Below are positions 50,832 to 59,600 of a stretch of DNA of 64,000 nucleotides, piece by piece. A program made the translations under genes and the position numbers. The stretch is from positions 1 through 64,000 of the forward strand of contig JAGCUA010000060.1 in assembly GCA_017963125.1 (NCBI GenBank), written 5' to 3'. Origin of the DNA: a bacterium. Lineage in GTDB: Bacteria > UBP6 > UBA1177. Below the pieces are notes generated by a model, which did no database searches, had not been told where the DNA came from, and saw only the letters and a list, made by a program, of their open reading frames with translations. Numbering within the stretch: position 1 is the stretch's first letter; the number at the start of each line of letters is the position of its first letter.

Positions 50832-53444
50832 ATGTTTGGGCGTTTGTTGTTTATATCAATTTTATTTTTCTTTTCCTTCGGGATTTCCGGCGAACCGGTT
50901 TTGTTGTCGGGTTTCCCGCATTTTGCGTCGCGTTCGTGGTCTTCATCCGCTCTGCCGCACAACAACGTTACCGCTTTTTACCGCGATGAAAACGGGCTGC
51001 TCTGGGTCGGAACGGTCGAAGGGCTGGCGAGGATCGATTCAAAAACGTCAGAGTTCTTTTCGACTAACACAAATTCTGCAATTTTAAGCAATAAAATCAA
51101 TGACTTATCGGGATGTTCCGGTAAAGTTTTCGTGGCTTCGGCTGCCGGGATTTCAGAGATTTCTGACTCATGCGGAAAGGTGGAAAAACTTTTCGCGTGG
51201 CGCGGCGTTTTCGATATCGAAGCGGTTGGCGGCTGCACTCTTTTTGCAACGGACGGGAAAGAGATTCTTGAGATAAAAGATAGTGAAATCAATAAGTTGA
51301 GCAAAAAAAGCGGTTTCCCTGAAAGTGCTGTTTCGTCACTTTTTTCAGACGGTCCGGTGCTTTATGCCGGTTTTGAAAAAGGTGAGGTGAGGAGTTTCGG
51401 CGAAAACGGTTTTTCTGAGGATCTCTGCTCAGGCAATTCTGCTTCCGTAACAGCAGGAAAAGTTGCCGAAGGGAGGGTCTTCGCCGGGACTGCAAAAGGC
51501 GAACTCTTTGAAATCAAAGGAGAAAAATGTGTCAAAATCGCCGAGTCAGGTGTGCGCGAGGCTGTTTCATCGATTGATTTTCAGGAAGGGACACTCGTTT
51601 TTACATCAGGCGGATCGCTCTTTTTTGTCGAACAAGGCATTTCAAGGCCGTGCGGAGAGCAGTGTTCGGCAGCTGGAGCAGTCTCGAAAGTCGTGCTTGA
51701 CGGCAGTTTTGTCTGGCTTTCGGGCAGCCGCGGTCTTGTGTTGTTTTATCCAGGAAAATTCATAACTTTGGGGCGCGAATCGGGGCTTCTGAACGAAAAA
51801 GTCTACGCTCTTCTCGAAGACGGCTCGGGGAGAGTCTGGGCCGGAACGCGGGGCGGCGGCCTCTTTGTCTATGAAAACGGAAAATTCAGGTATGTGAAAG
51901 ACAGAAAAGGGGATATCGGGCGTTTCGTCGGCGGACTTTTCGAGAATGAAGACGGAAAAATACTTGTCGGAACCACGGATGGAGTAGTCAGCTTTCTTCC
52001 TGAAAAACCTAATGTTTTCAACAAGATGCCTGAAGATAAAGGAACGGCGGCTGGTGCTGTCAGCGCACTTTTCCGCGACGGTAAATCCCGTCTGTGGGCC
52101 GGCGGAAGCGGCGGATCGGTCTATCTTTACACTAAAAAAGGGTGGCATCTTATCAGAAAATTCGGAGACGATTCCGATTTCGTCTCATCTATTGCCGAAG
52201 ATCGTGCCGGAAATCTCTGGTTCGCAGCTTCGAAAGGTCTCTGGCGGCTTGACGAAAATGATGAATTTCACGAAATAAATCATGAACTTGCGGCCGATGT
52301 TCCCGTTTCGCTTTTTGTCGGCGGCGACGGAACTCTTTTTGTCGGAACGATGAACGGCGGGCTTCTGCTGATCGACAGAAATCTGAAAATATCGCGGATC
52401 GATTCGCGCAAGGGGCTGTGCAGTGATACGATTTTCGGAATGATTTCCGATGACAACGGAAACATCTGGTTTTCGAGCACGAAAGGGATCTTCTCTCTGC
52501 CTGAAAATCTTCTTCTTGAGGCTTCACGCAGCGAAAACGGCTCTGTCGAATGCGCAGTCTTCGGGGCTGCCGACGGGATCCGCCGCCCTGAATCGACCGG
52601 CGGTGTCCAGCCTTCCGTGCTGAAGAGGAAAAACGGAGATCTGTGGTTCCCGACGCTCGAAGGAGTCGCCGTTCTCGAAAAAAACGGGCGCAAAGCTGTC
52701 ATGTTTGATTCGGTAGCACCGGAAAAAAGTCCTGCGCCTGCTGCTGAAAGTGAAGAAAAATCAAATAGTTATGCGGTTTGGATGATCCTTGCGGCTCTCG
52801 GAATGATTGCGGTTATATTTTGGCGGCTAAGACCTCCCCACCAGCCACACCTCAGACAGCCTGACCCCTCAGCCTCCGGCAGCTCCCCTGCTTCAGGGGC
52901 GCCTGAAATCGGTGCAGATTCCAAGTCTGAGTCTCAGCCTTTGGCAGCTCCCCTACCTCAGGGGAGCCTTGAAAGAGGTTCGGATTCTGAATCTGAGTCT
53001 GACTCAGAATCTTCTGATGTTTTTGATCCGGAAAAGGATGAAGTCGGGGAGAAGCCTAAATATGAAGGCTATCAGCTTGACGACGAGATCGCAGCGGCAT
53101 ACGCGAAAGAGGCAAGAGATTTGATGGAAAAGGAAAAACTTTACAGAAATCCGTACCTTACGATGCCTGAAGTGGCAAAGAAACTGAAACTTTCGGCTAA
53201 TACGCTGTCTCAGGTCCTTAACGGTTACTGCGGCCAGACTTTCTACAATTTCGTAAACACCTACAGAGTCGAAGAGGTCATTTCGATGATGCAGGATCCG
53301 AAAAACGACGATAAAAGCATACTGAAACTTTCGATCGAGGCGGGCTTCAATACGAAATCCACCTTCAACAACATTTTCAAGAAAACAACCGGTATGACTC
53401 CGGCCGAGTTCAGGAAAAAAATCGGAAATCAAGAAAAAAAGTAA
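50832..53444 (+). CDS. membrane-spanning beta-propeller sensor with AraC-type DNA-binding domain
   Basis: 870 residues. A signal/anchor segment (LLFISILFFFSFGISG) is followed by about 600 residues of propeller repeats of the Reg_prop type (NNVTAFYRDENGLLWVGTVEGLARID, KVYALLEDGSGRVWAGTRGGGLFVYENG, GMISDDNGNIWFSSTKGIF). One transmembrane helix comes next (AVWMILAALGMIAVIFW, near residue 650), then a Ser/Pro/Asp-rich linker. The C-terminal ~105 residues are an AraC-like HTH (NPYLTMPEVAKKLKLSANTLSQVLN, STFNNIFKKTTGMTPAEFRKKI). It resembles hybrid two-component sensors without kinase and receiver, so it should sense outside and bind DNA directly. The next operon is its likely target. Confidence 0.85.
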   Translation: MFGRLLFISILFFFSFGISGEPVLLSGFPHFASRSWSSSALPHNNVTAFYRDENGLLWVGTVEGLARIDSKTSEFFSTNTNSAILSNKINDLSGCSGKVFVASAAGISEISDSCGKVEKLFAWRGVFDIEAVGGCTLFATDGKEILEIKDSEINKLSKKSGFPESAVSSLFSDGPVLYAGFEKGEVRSFGENGFSEDLCSGNSASVTAGKVAEGRVFAGTAKGELFEIKGEKCVKIAESGVREAVSSIDFQEGTLVFTSGGSLFFVEQGISRPCGEQCSAAGAVSKVVLDGSFVWLSGSRGLVLFYPGKFITLGRESGLLNEKVYALLEDGSGRVWAGTRGGGLFVYENGKFRYVKDRKGDIGRFVGGLFENEDGKILVGTTDGVVSFLPEKPNVFNKMPEDKGTAAGAVSALFRDGKSRLWAGGSGGSVYLYTKKGWHLIRKFGDDSDFVSSIAEDRAGNLWFAASKGLWRLDENDEFHEINHELAADVPVSLFVGGDGTLFVGTMNGGLLLIDRNLKISRIDSRKGLCSDTIFGMISDDNGNIWFSSTKGIFSLPENLLLEASRSENGSVECAVFGAADGIRRPESTGGVQPSVLKRKNGDLWFPTLEGVAVLEKNGRKAVMFDSVAPEKSPAPAAESEEKSNSYAVWMILAALGMIAVIFWRLRPPHQPHLRQPDPSASGSSPASGAPEIGADSKSESQPLAAPLPQGSLERGSDSESESDSESSDVFDPEKDEVGEKPKYEGYQLDDEIAAAYAKEARDLMEKEKLYRNPYLTMPEVAKKLKLSANTLSQVLNGYCGQTFYNFVNTYRVEEVISMMQDPKNDDKSILKLSIEAGFNTKSTFNNIFKKTTGMTPAEFRKKIGNQEKK
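52831..52973. repeat. two REP-like palindromes inside a coding region
   Basis: ggcagctcccctgcttcagg (52879-52898) folds with CCCCT/AGGGG. The second copy at 52943-52968 has a perfect stem GCTCCCCT (52947-52954)/AGGGGAGC (52960-52967) with loop ACCTC. Flanking text (cacctcagacagcctgaccc) looks like the usual body of this dispersed repeat. It encodes the juxtamembrane linker of the regulator in frame. Confidence 0.7.
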
Positions 53445-53529
53445 AAAAACGATAAAAAAAGCCCCTGAAAACAAGAAAAAAATAAAAAATCAACAAATAC
53501 TTGATTTTATTTAGCGAATATGGTATTTC

Positions 53530-53608
53530 TCTACACAGACGGACGTTTTTGGGCAAACTCCGGCGTTCTTTTCTACACAGGCGGACGAAATTTAATTGTA
53601 TTTATAAT
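53530..53608 (+). promoter_or_regulatory. pilin operon promoter with 42-bp-spaced direct repeats
   Basis: Two 16-base direct repeats, tctacacagacggacg (53530-53545) and tctacacaggcggacg (53572-53587), differ at one base and start 42 bases apart. A perfect TATAAT (53603-53608) follows. The second repeat covers the place of the -35, where no TTGACA-like box exists. This is the layout of an activator-dependent promoter, 35 bases before the first pilin gene. Confidence 0.65.
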
Positions 53609-53642
53609 AAAAAACTCGAGTTGATTTTTGACGGAGGCTGAA

Positions 53643-54374
53643 GTGAGAAAGACAAAAGGTTTTTCATTGATCGAACTGATGATCGCGATGGGGATTCTGA
53701 CGATAATCGCGACTGTCGCCGTTCCCAAAGTCCAGATGTGGAATGCGAGGAACAGGGGACTTCAGGCGGTGCTTGAGATTATTTCCGATTTCTCGAAGGC
53801 GAGATCGGTCGCCGGATACACTGTCGTAGGTGACGATACGAACGGAGTCATCAAAATTCCGGTGAAAATCAACGATGAGACCGGCGAACCGGAAGGCGGT
53901 GAGATGAATGTATATCTCGGGATCAGGCTCCAGACGGCCATCGTCTTCGGATTGAACGAGTATTCAGTTTACCAGAAAAAGGATATGGCGAACACGGCCA
54001 GCAGCTGGCAGAATTCGGAACTGCTCAAGAAAAATCTGCTTCCGAACACGATTTCGATAGAAAGGATGAACGGCGACTCCGAATCCGAAGGTTTTACGAG
54101 AAGGCTCGTTTTTAATTCCAACGGTCTCGTAAAAACGAAAGAGGATGCTTTCCCGAGTCTTACTGCGGTGAAGTGCGGCAGCTTGGACAATCCTCTCAAG
54201 CAGCTTGTCATGAGTCTTGTCCTCCGCTCCAGGATCGACAGCTCCGGCGGCAGTTCCATCTGGTACAGGATCGATATCGATAAATCGGGTGAATATTTTA
54301 TCTGCTCGGCTTTCGCCGATTCTTACAGTGATTCGATTTTTACGAATTCTGCGGCTAATCCGCTGAACATATAG
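53643..54374 (+). CDS. type IV pilin-like protein (GspH/FimT-like)
   Basis: 243 residues from GTG 53643, with CGGAGGCTGAA upstream; an in-frame TTG at 53628 has no site. The prepilin signal is MRKTKGFSLIELMIAMGIL: cleavage after Gly6, Phe at +1 and Glu at +5, then the hydrophobic helix (TIIATVAVPKVQMW). The rest is a large pseudopilin-like head (GLQAVLEIISDFSKARSVAGY resembles GspH/FimT). First gene of the minor-pilin set, so it probably helps start pilus assembly. A promoter with direct repeats lies just upstream. Confidence 0.88.
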   Translation: MRKTKGFSLIELMIAMGILTIIATVAVPKVQMWNARNRGLQAVLEIISDFSKARSVAGYTVVGDDTNGVIKIPVKINDETGEPEGGEMNVYLGIRLQTAIVFGLNEYSVYQKKDMANTASSWQNSELLKKNLLPNTISIERMNGDSESEGFTRRLVFNSNGLVKTKEDAFPSLTAVKCGSLDNPLKQLVMSLVLRSRIDSSGGSSIWYRIDIDKSGEYFICSAFADSYSDSIFTNSAANPLNI

Positions 54375-54383
54375 GAGGAAAAG

Positions 54384-54953
54384 ATGAAGAAAATCAAGGC
54401 TTTCACTCTTATAGAAGTTATGATTTCGATTTTCATTTTCACAACGGCGATGCTCGGGTACATGGCTTTCCACGCCCATTCGATGGAGGTCATTTTCGAC
54501 AATGAATCGGCTCAGTTCGCTCATGCCCTGGCGTTCAATCTTGTGGACGAGATCAACTCTATGTCCTATGATTCGTTCGGATATATGGTCGGTGACCAGA
54601 CTTCGACACCGAAGAAGAATGCGCTTGTCGGAACCGCTTCGCAGGCTGATACGATCATGGCGGATTCAAAACTTTTCGGTTCGAGTTTCCTGAGCAGTCC
54701 CTTTAATATCCTCGGCGCACAGGATTCGACCGGCTCATACAGGTTCTACAGAGTTGTCCGTGCCGACAGTTACGCCAACAAAACGCAGTCTTACGTACAG
54801 CCGGGAACATTTCTCTCGACACTTTACCAGGTCGATGTTTCGGTCTACTGGCCTAAAAAGGGCAATCCCACTGTGAATTGTTTTGCCAACTATTCCGAAG
54901 CTCAGTGCAACTATATTTCCATACCGCTGGTAAGATCAAATCATAAATATTGA
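54384..54953 (+). CDS. PilV-like minor pilin
   Basis: 189 residues. The prepilin signal is MKKIKAFTLIEVMISIFIF, with Glu at +5 but Ala in place of the usual Gly before the cleavage site. The helix is followed by AMLGYMAFHAHSMEVIFDNESAQFAHALAFNLVDEINSM, the layout of PilV/PilE-type minor pilins. It begins ten bases after the previous gene (AGGAGGAAAAG) and its stop overlaps the upstream region of the next gene, so the set is one transcript. Probable member of the pilus-tip priming complex. Confidence 0.88.
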   Translation: MKKIKAFTLIEVMISIFIFTTAMLGYMAFHAHSMEVIFDNESAQFAHALAFNLVDEINSMSYDSFGYMVGDQTSTPKKNALVGTASQADTIMADSKLFGSSFLSSPFNILGAQDSTGSYRFYRVVRADSYANKTQSYVQPGTFLSTLYQVDVSVYWPKKGNPTVNCFANYSEAQCNYISIPLVRSNHKY

Positions 54954-54964
54954 CGGAGTCCGGA

Positions 54965-56053
54965 ATGAAGATTGAAAAAACAAAGGCTTTTACCATTATT
55001 GAACTTATGGTGAGCATTTTTATCACCATCACGGTTATCGCCTCTTTCTACAAGCTCTACGAAGCGTCGTTGAAAACAGAGCGTACCGCGTCGATCAGGG
55101 TCTCCGTCAATCTTCTCGGGGAACAGATCCTTGATACTATCGCCGATTCGATGAGACTTATCGGTCTTAACGGCGAGGTAGGCGATCTCCAGACTACGGA
55201 CCCCGCTTTCGGCATCCTGCGCGGTACTCCTGCGGGCGGAACGGGCAAATCCCACGTTTCGTTCACTTATATTTCACCTTACGGTTCTCCGATCACCAAA
55301 CTTCAGGAAGCTGCGGACGGAACCTTCCCGGTATGCACTTTCAAGATCTTCAACAGTGCCGCTTTCCACAAAAATATAACTAAACTTTATATCCATAACC
55401 AGCAGGGCGTCTATGTTACCAAAAAAATAGGCGCTCCATCTCCCAGCGGAAACAACATCATCGTGACATCCGAGAATTTCTTCAATCCTACTGAGGACGG
55501 TGACAAATGGAACTGGATGAATGCCGATGAGGACAAAAACTGCGCTAAGCGTTTCCCGGCTGGAACTCTGGTTTCGGGAGAGGATTTCTTCTATTCTCTG
55601 ACATACACCTATCCGAACACCCTTACACTTACTTATAAAGTTCTGGATGCCTCCGGAAATCCGACAGGCGCCGAGAATCCGGTGATAGATTTCGAATACG
55701 ACAGCGACAAGGATAGCGAGACTTTCCAGATTCCTTTCTTTGTCCTTGAATTTCTTAAGGAATCTATTGACGGCGACGCTGAGTCGAGAACATGGGTCAC
55801 GACGTTTTCGACCGATGACAGAAACGATATAATAGCTGTCAGATTCGGGTTCGTTGTCCTTTCCAGAAAAGACAGGGTCACGGTAAAAGACTCGAGCGTG
55901 ACAACGGATATGCCGAAGAACAAATACTGCGTTTTCAACGACAACACGAACAACTGCTATGAGCTTACGAATCCCAACTATACGGCCTCGGTTTTCCATC
56001 GCGTTGTATATCTCGCGAATTTCAGGCTGCTGAAAGACCAGGTTAAAAAGTGA
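54965..56053 (+). CDS. PilW-like minor pilin
   Basis: 362 residues from ATG 54965 behind GACGGAGTCCGGA. The signal MKIEKTKAFTIIELMVSIFI has Ala at -1 and Glu at +5, as in the preceding gene. The large C-terminal head contains LLGEQILDTIADSMRLIGLNGEVGD, a pattern seen in PilW proteins, and two late cysteines (KYCVFNDNTNNC). It is larger than most minor pilins. In Pseudomonas-type systems PilV-PilW-PilX form the tip core that carries PilY1, and the order here matches. Confidence 0.88.
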   Translation: MKIEKTKAFTIIELMVSIFITITVIASFYKLYEASLKTERTASIRVSVNLLGEQILDTIADSMRLIGLNGEVGDLQTTDPAFGILRGTPAGGTGKSHVSFTYISPYGSPITKLQEAADGTFPVCTFKIFNSAAFHKNITKLYIHNQQGVYVTKKIGAPSPSGNNIIVTSENFFNPTEDGDKWNWMNADEDKNCAKRFPAGTLVSGEDFFYSLTYTYPNTLTLTYKVLDASGNPTGAENPVIDFEYDSDKDSETFQIPFFVLEFLKESIDGDAESRTWVTTFSTDDRNDIIAVRFGFVVLSRKDRVTVKDSSVTTDMPKNKYCVFNDNTNNCYELTNPNYTASVFHRVVYLANFRLLKDQVKK

Positions 56054-56061
56054 GGTGGCAA

Positions 56062-56685
56062 ATGATTGAAAAAGATTCTGCAAAAAGAAGAGGAGTCGCT
56101 CTTTTTATTACTGTTTTAATGACGATGAGCCTTTCGGTCATCGCTTTGGCGACAGTCGCGAGACTTTCCGAAACGGCTCACACTACCGGAAAGGATCTTC
56201 AGGACAGAAAGCTTCTCGCTTATGCCTACTCGGCCGTAAACATCGTGAACGGCGAGCTCAGAAACCTCGTCGATTCGACTTTCGAGTGTGAAGATGCTTA
56301 CTCTATTTCCGGCGGTATGGGCGGCAGCACGACCACGAACGACGGAACTTTCAGATACTATCCGCGCGATATTTCGGTAACTTCGGGCGAAAAGCCGATC
56401 TTCGCTTATCGTGCGGTCGCAAGAAGACTCACTACCGATGCCGGCGCCAGAATGTACGGTATCAACGGTCTGAACAACTCCACGGTAAGCTTCTCGCGTG
56501 ACAAAAACGCATGCTACGACGTCACGGTCGATGTCCGCGAAGTCATCGAGATCGGCAGCGCGAACATCACGAAAGATTCCGCTTCCGATATTCCCGGATA
56601 CGAAAGTTCCGGTTATTCACTTGGCAAAATGAAGACGATAGGTTTGATAAGCTGCTTCTCACGAGACGGCGAAAACAGGCTGTAA
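56062..56685 (+). CDS. PilX-like minor pilin
   Basis: 207 residues from ATG 56062 (AGGTGGCAA upstream). The N-terminus KRRGVALFITVLMTMSLSVIALATVARLSETAHTTGKDLQDRKLLAYAYSAVNI matches PilX N-terminal segments: a Gly cleavage site, a hydrophobic helix without the +5 Glu, and a helix bearing Gln-Asp-Arg-x-x-A. The head is small, with CxxxxxVDVREVIE. Located 8 bases after pilW-like and 11 bases before pilY1. Expected to cap the priming complex beneath PilY1. Confidence 0.85.
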   Translation: MIEKDSAKRRGVALFITVLMTMSLSVIALATVARLSETAHTTGKDLQDRKLLAYAYSAVNIVNGELRNLVDSTFECEDAYSISGGMGGSTTTNDGTFRYYPRDISVTSGEKPIFAYRAVARRLTTDAGARMYGINGLNNSTVSFSRDKNACYDVTVDVREVIEIGSANITKDSASDIPGYESSGYSLGKMKTIGLISCFSRDGENRL

Positions 56686-56696
56686 AGAGGTGTGAA

Positions 56697-59600
56697 ATGA
56701 GAAAAAATGCAAGACAAAACAAACGTTTCCTTAGACCGGCAGCGGTGATTTCCGCAGTCCTCTTCTTTGTTTTCGGGCTTCATGCGGCTCCAAGTTCAAG
56801 CCAGAGTCTTCTGGACGACGTCACGGCGATGATAACCAACGCCAAGAAGCTGCCTCACACTATTTTCATTCTCGATACCTCTGAAAGCATGAACACTTTC
56901 GCATACAGCGACTATCTCGACACCTGCGCCGACGGAAAATCGAACGTCGAAAAGGCGATAATCCTCTGCGACAACGCATACAAGCAGTGCCGTAACGTCG
57001 AGGCCAACGCAAGCTGTGCTGTCGACCTCGGATGTGCCGACGTTCAGGCGAGATGCTATCAGATGAGACAGAAACAGACAGATCTTGTCCGTTTCTGCAA
57101 TAAAATAGAGAATATGTTCGCGGAACCCGACAGAAGGGATACTTCCCACACTGCTGCCGATGCGAAATATATCGGTCCGTGGAACCCGAAAGAGACTTAC
57201 GATGCCGATCTCTGCTTCTACGACTGGAGCCAGGATACGGACGGCGACGTTCTCGGCGGATCTACTTCCAGCCACTGGACAAATCCTTCGGGCGGACTTT
57301 CGGCTACGGTCGACGAGACTGACTACTACAACAGCGACCGCAGGGACTGGGACTGCATAACGGACGGCAAGGACAGAATGTATGACGGAAAGGACAAGAA
57401 CGGCAAGGACAAGTTCTATTCGACATCATACTCCCAGTTTACGAAAGACTATGAATGCGATTCCGACGGCAAGAACTGCACCGGCGGTCTCAGCGGATAC
57501 TGGCTCAACTGGAAATACGCGACATCGCTTGACGCTGTAAAGATCATCCTTGCGAACGTCCACAGTTTCTCTTATCCTCCGAGGTCGAGAGGAAAGAACT
57601 TATGCTACGGATCGGTATTTTATCCTAAAAATAGTCAGGATGCTTCGATATGCTATGTCGATTTCGATACCAGCATCTGTGATCCTTCGAATAACAGCTG
57701 CGATGCGGCTGAACGTCTGGAACAGCTTGAAGCGCTGAAAGCCGTTGTCACTTCGACATGGGTTTCAGAACACATGCTCGAAGACGAATGCACAGACCAG
57801 AGTGATCCGAATTGTTATAAGGAATTTGAAGCCACGACCTGTAAAAACTACTCTTTGGAAAACGGTTTCTCCATTTTCCCGGAAGGGGAGAGCGGACACC
57901 ATATATCAGGTGCGTCATGTGAGAGATGCCTCTATTGGAACAAGACTACAAAAGAGTTCGACGATGTCCTCTGCTCATTTTTCGACGGTCAGGATATCGA
58001 ATCGACGACAGGCAGTCTCACTACTCTGACTGCTTCTTTCGGTCAGAAGACATGCTGCAAAACCTTCCAGTGCACCAACCCGAAATGCAGGGACGACGAT
58101 ACGCACTGTAAAGACGATGAAAGTTACAACTGCGCTCTCGGTTATTACAGTGAGTACGACCAGGACGAGAATCACTGCTGCGGTACGATCAACTGTGCAG
58201 AAAACGGAGAAGCTCAGATCTCCGCTGATGACTGCGATATGTGCCAGAGCGGTCTTCCGCAGGGCGACGACACGGTTTCTGTAAGCGGCAGCGAGATCCA
58301 GATCATCGATGCTCCGGGCAGTGTCTCGGGATGCAGCGGACTCAGCTACCAGAGCGAGATCCCTGTCCAGATCAAAATAAAAACTCTTACTGGAGTAGAT
58401 CCTGAAACATATCCGCAGCCTATTGAAAGTCTGAAGATTTCGGTCTACTACACATGCAACGGCTGCACCGGCGATGACTGTCTCAAACCTCTCGGGACCT
58501 ATACCTGCACTCCTGAAACATGCGCCGAAGGTGCTACGGTCGTTTCATCGAGCCTTTCCGACTGCGAGAGTACCGGCTATTCGCTTCAGGCTTACCTCGA
58601 AGCGACCAGAACAGGCTGCAAATTCGCTGCTTCGGATGTGTCCGTAGAGCTCGGATACACGATCGACTCCTACAAGTGCGGATCTGAAACCAGTTACGAT
58701 GTCCTCGATCCGACCAAGCCTTACTATGAGATTTACAGAATGGAGACTTCGGCTTCGGCACAGAACCCGATAGTAAACGAATACGAGTGCAAAACGGCGT
58801 TCTATCACAGACAGGTGGTAACCGTTGACGGAAGGACCTGTCCGAGTGCTTCCCAGGCGCCTGCGCTGATAAATGCGCAGAACGGCAACAACGGCAAAGT
58901 TGAATACTGTGATCCTGATACAGGAGAAAGAGAGACGGTAGCCGTTGACCAGTGGGGTATCGCGACGAAAGTAGCCTGCTCGTGGCAGTGCAGAGACGCG
59001 ATCGTGTATGAAGATCCGTGGAAATGTGCTTCTTTCTTCTATATGATGAACGAAACCAAATACAACGGCTTGAACGATAACAGGATAACCCAGCACTGCG
59101 GTGCGGCAAAGGAGGATCCTGACAAACCGTGTTCAGGCACCGGATGCAAATACAGCAGCAACTGGTCAGAGATCGAACAGTGCTGTGTCGAGATCGCGAG
59201 ACAGAAAAACCTGTTCACGCACCTCGAAAATCCGGAAAAAGTCAAACTTTCCCACAACGAAAATACGGAATGCTGGGTCAGCGGATACCAGTTCGGAACC
59301 GCTTCGAACGGAACCACGACCACGACATCAGGTTATATGGCAGAACTTGTTACAGGCCACATCAAAGAGGCTGAAGGCGGCTCCTACAAGCTCACTCCGT
59401 ACATTCTGGATGACGGTACTCTTTATTCGCCTTACGACGGATGGTACGAGAACGAATGCTTCTATGTAAAAGGCAAGAGTTTGGTCAATAATACATTTAT
59501 AAGTGCTTTCAAAACTTCGTCCGTTGCGGAAAGAAAGCCTGCCTGCATCTACGACCTCATGTATTCATGGGAAGGCGAGGACTGCAACAGCTGCGGAACG

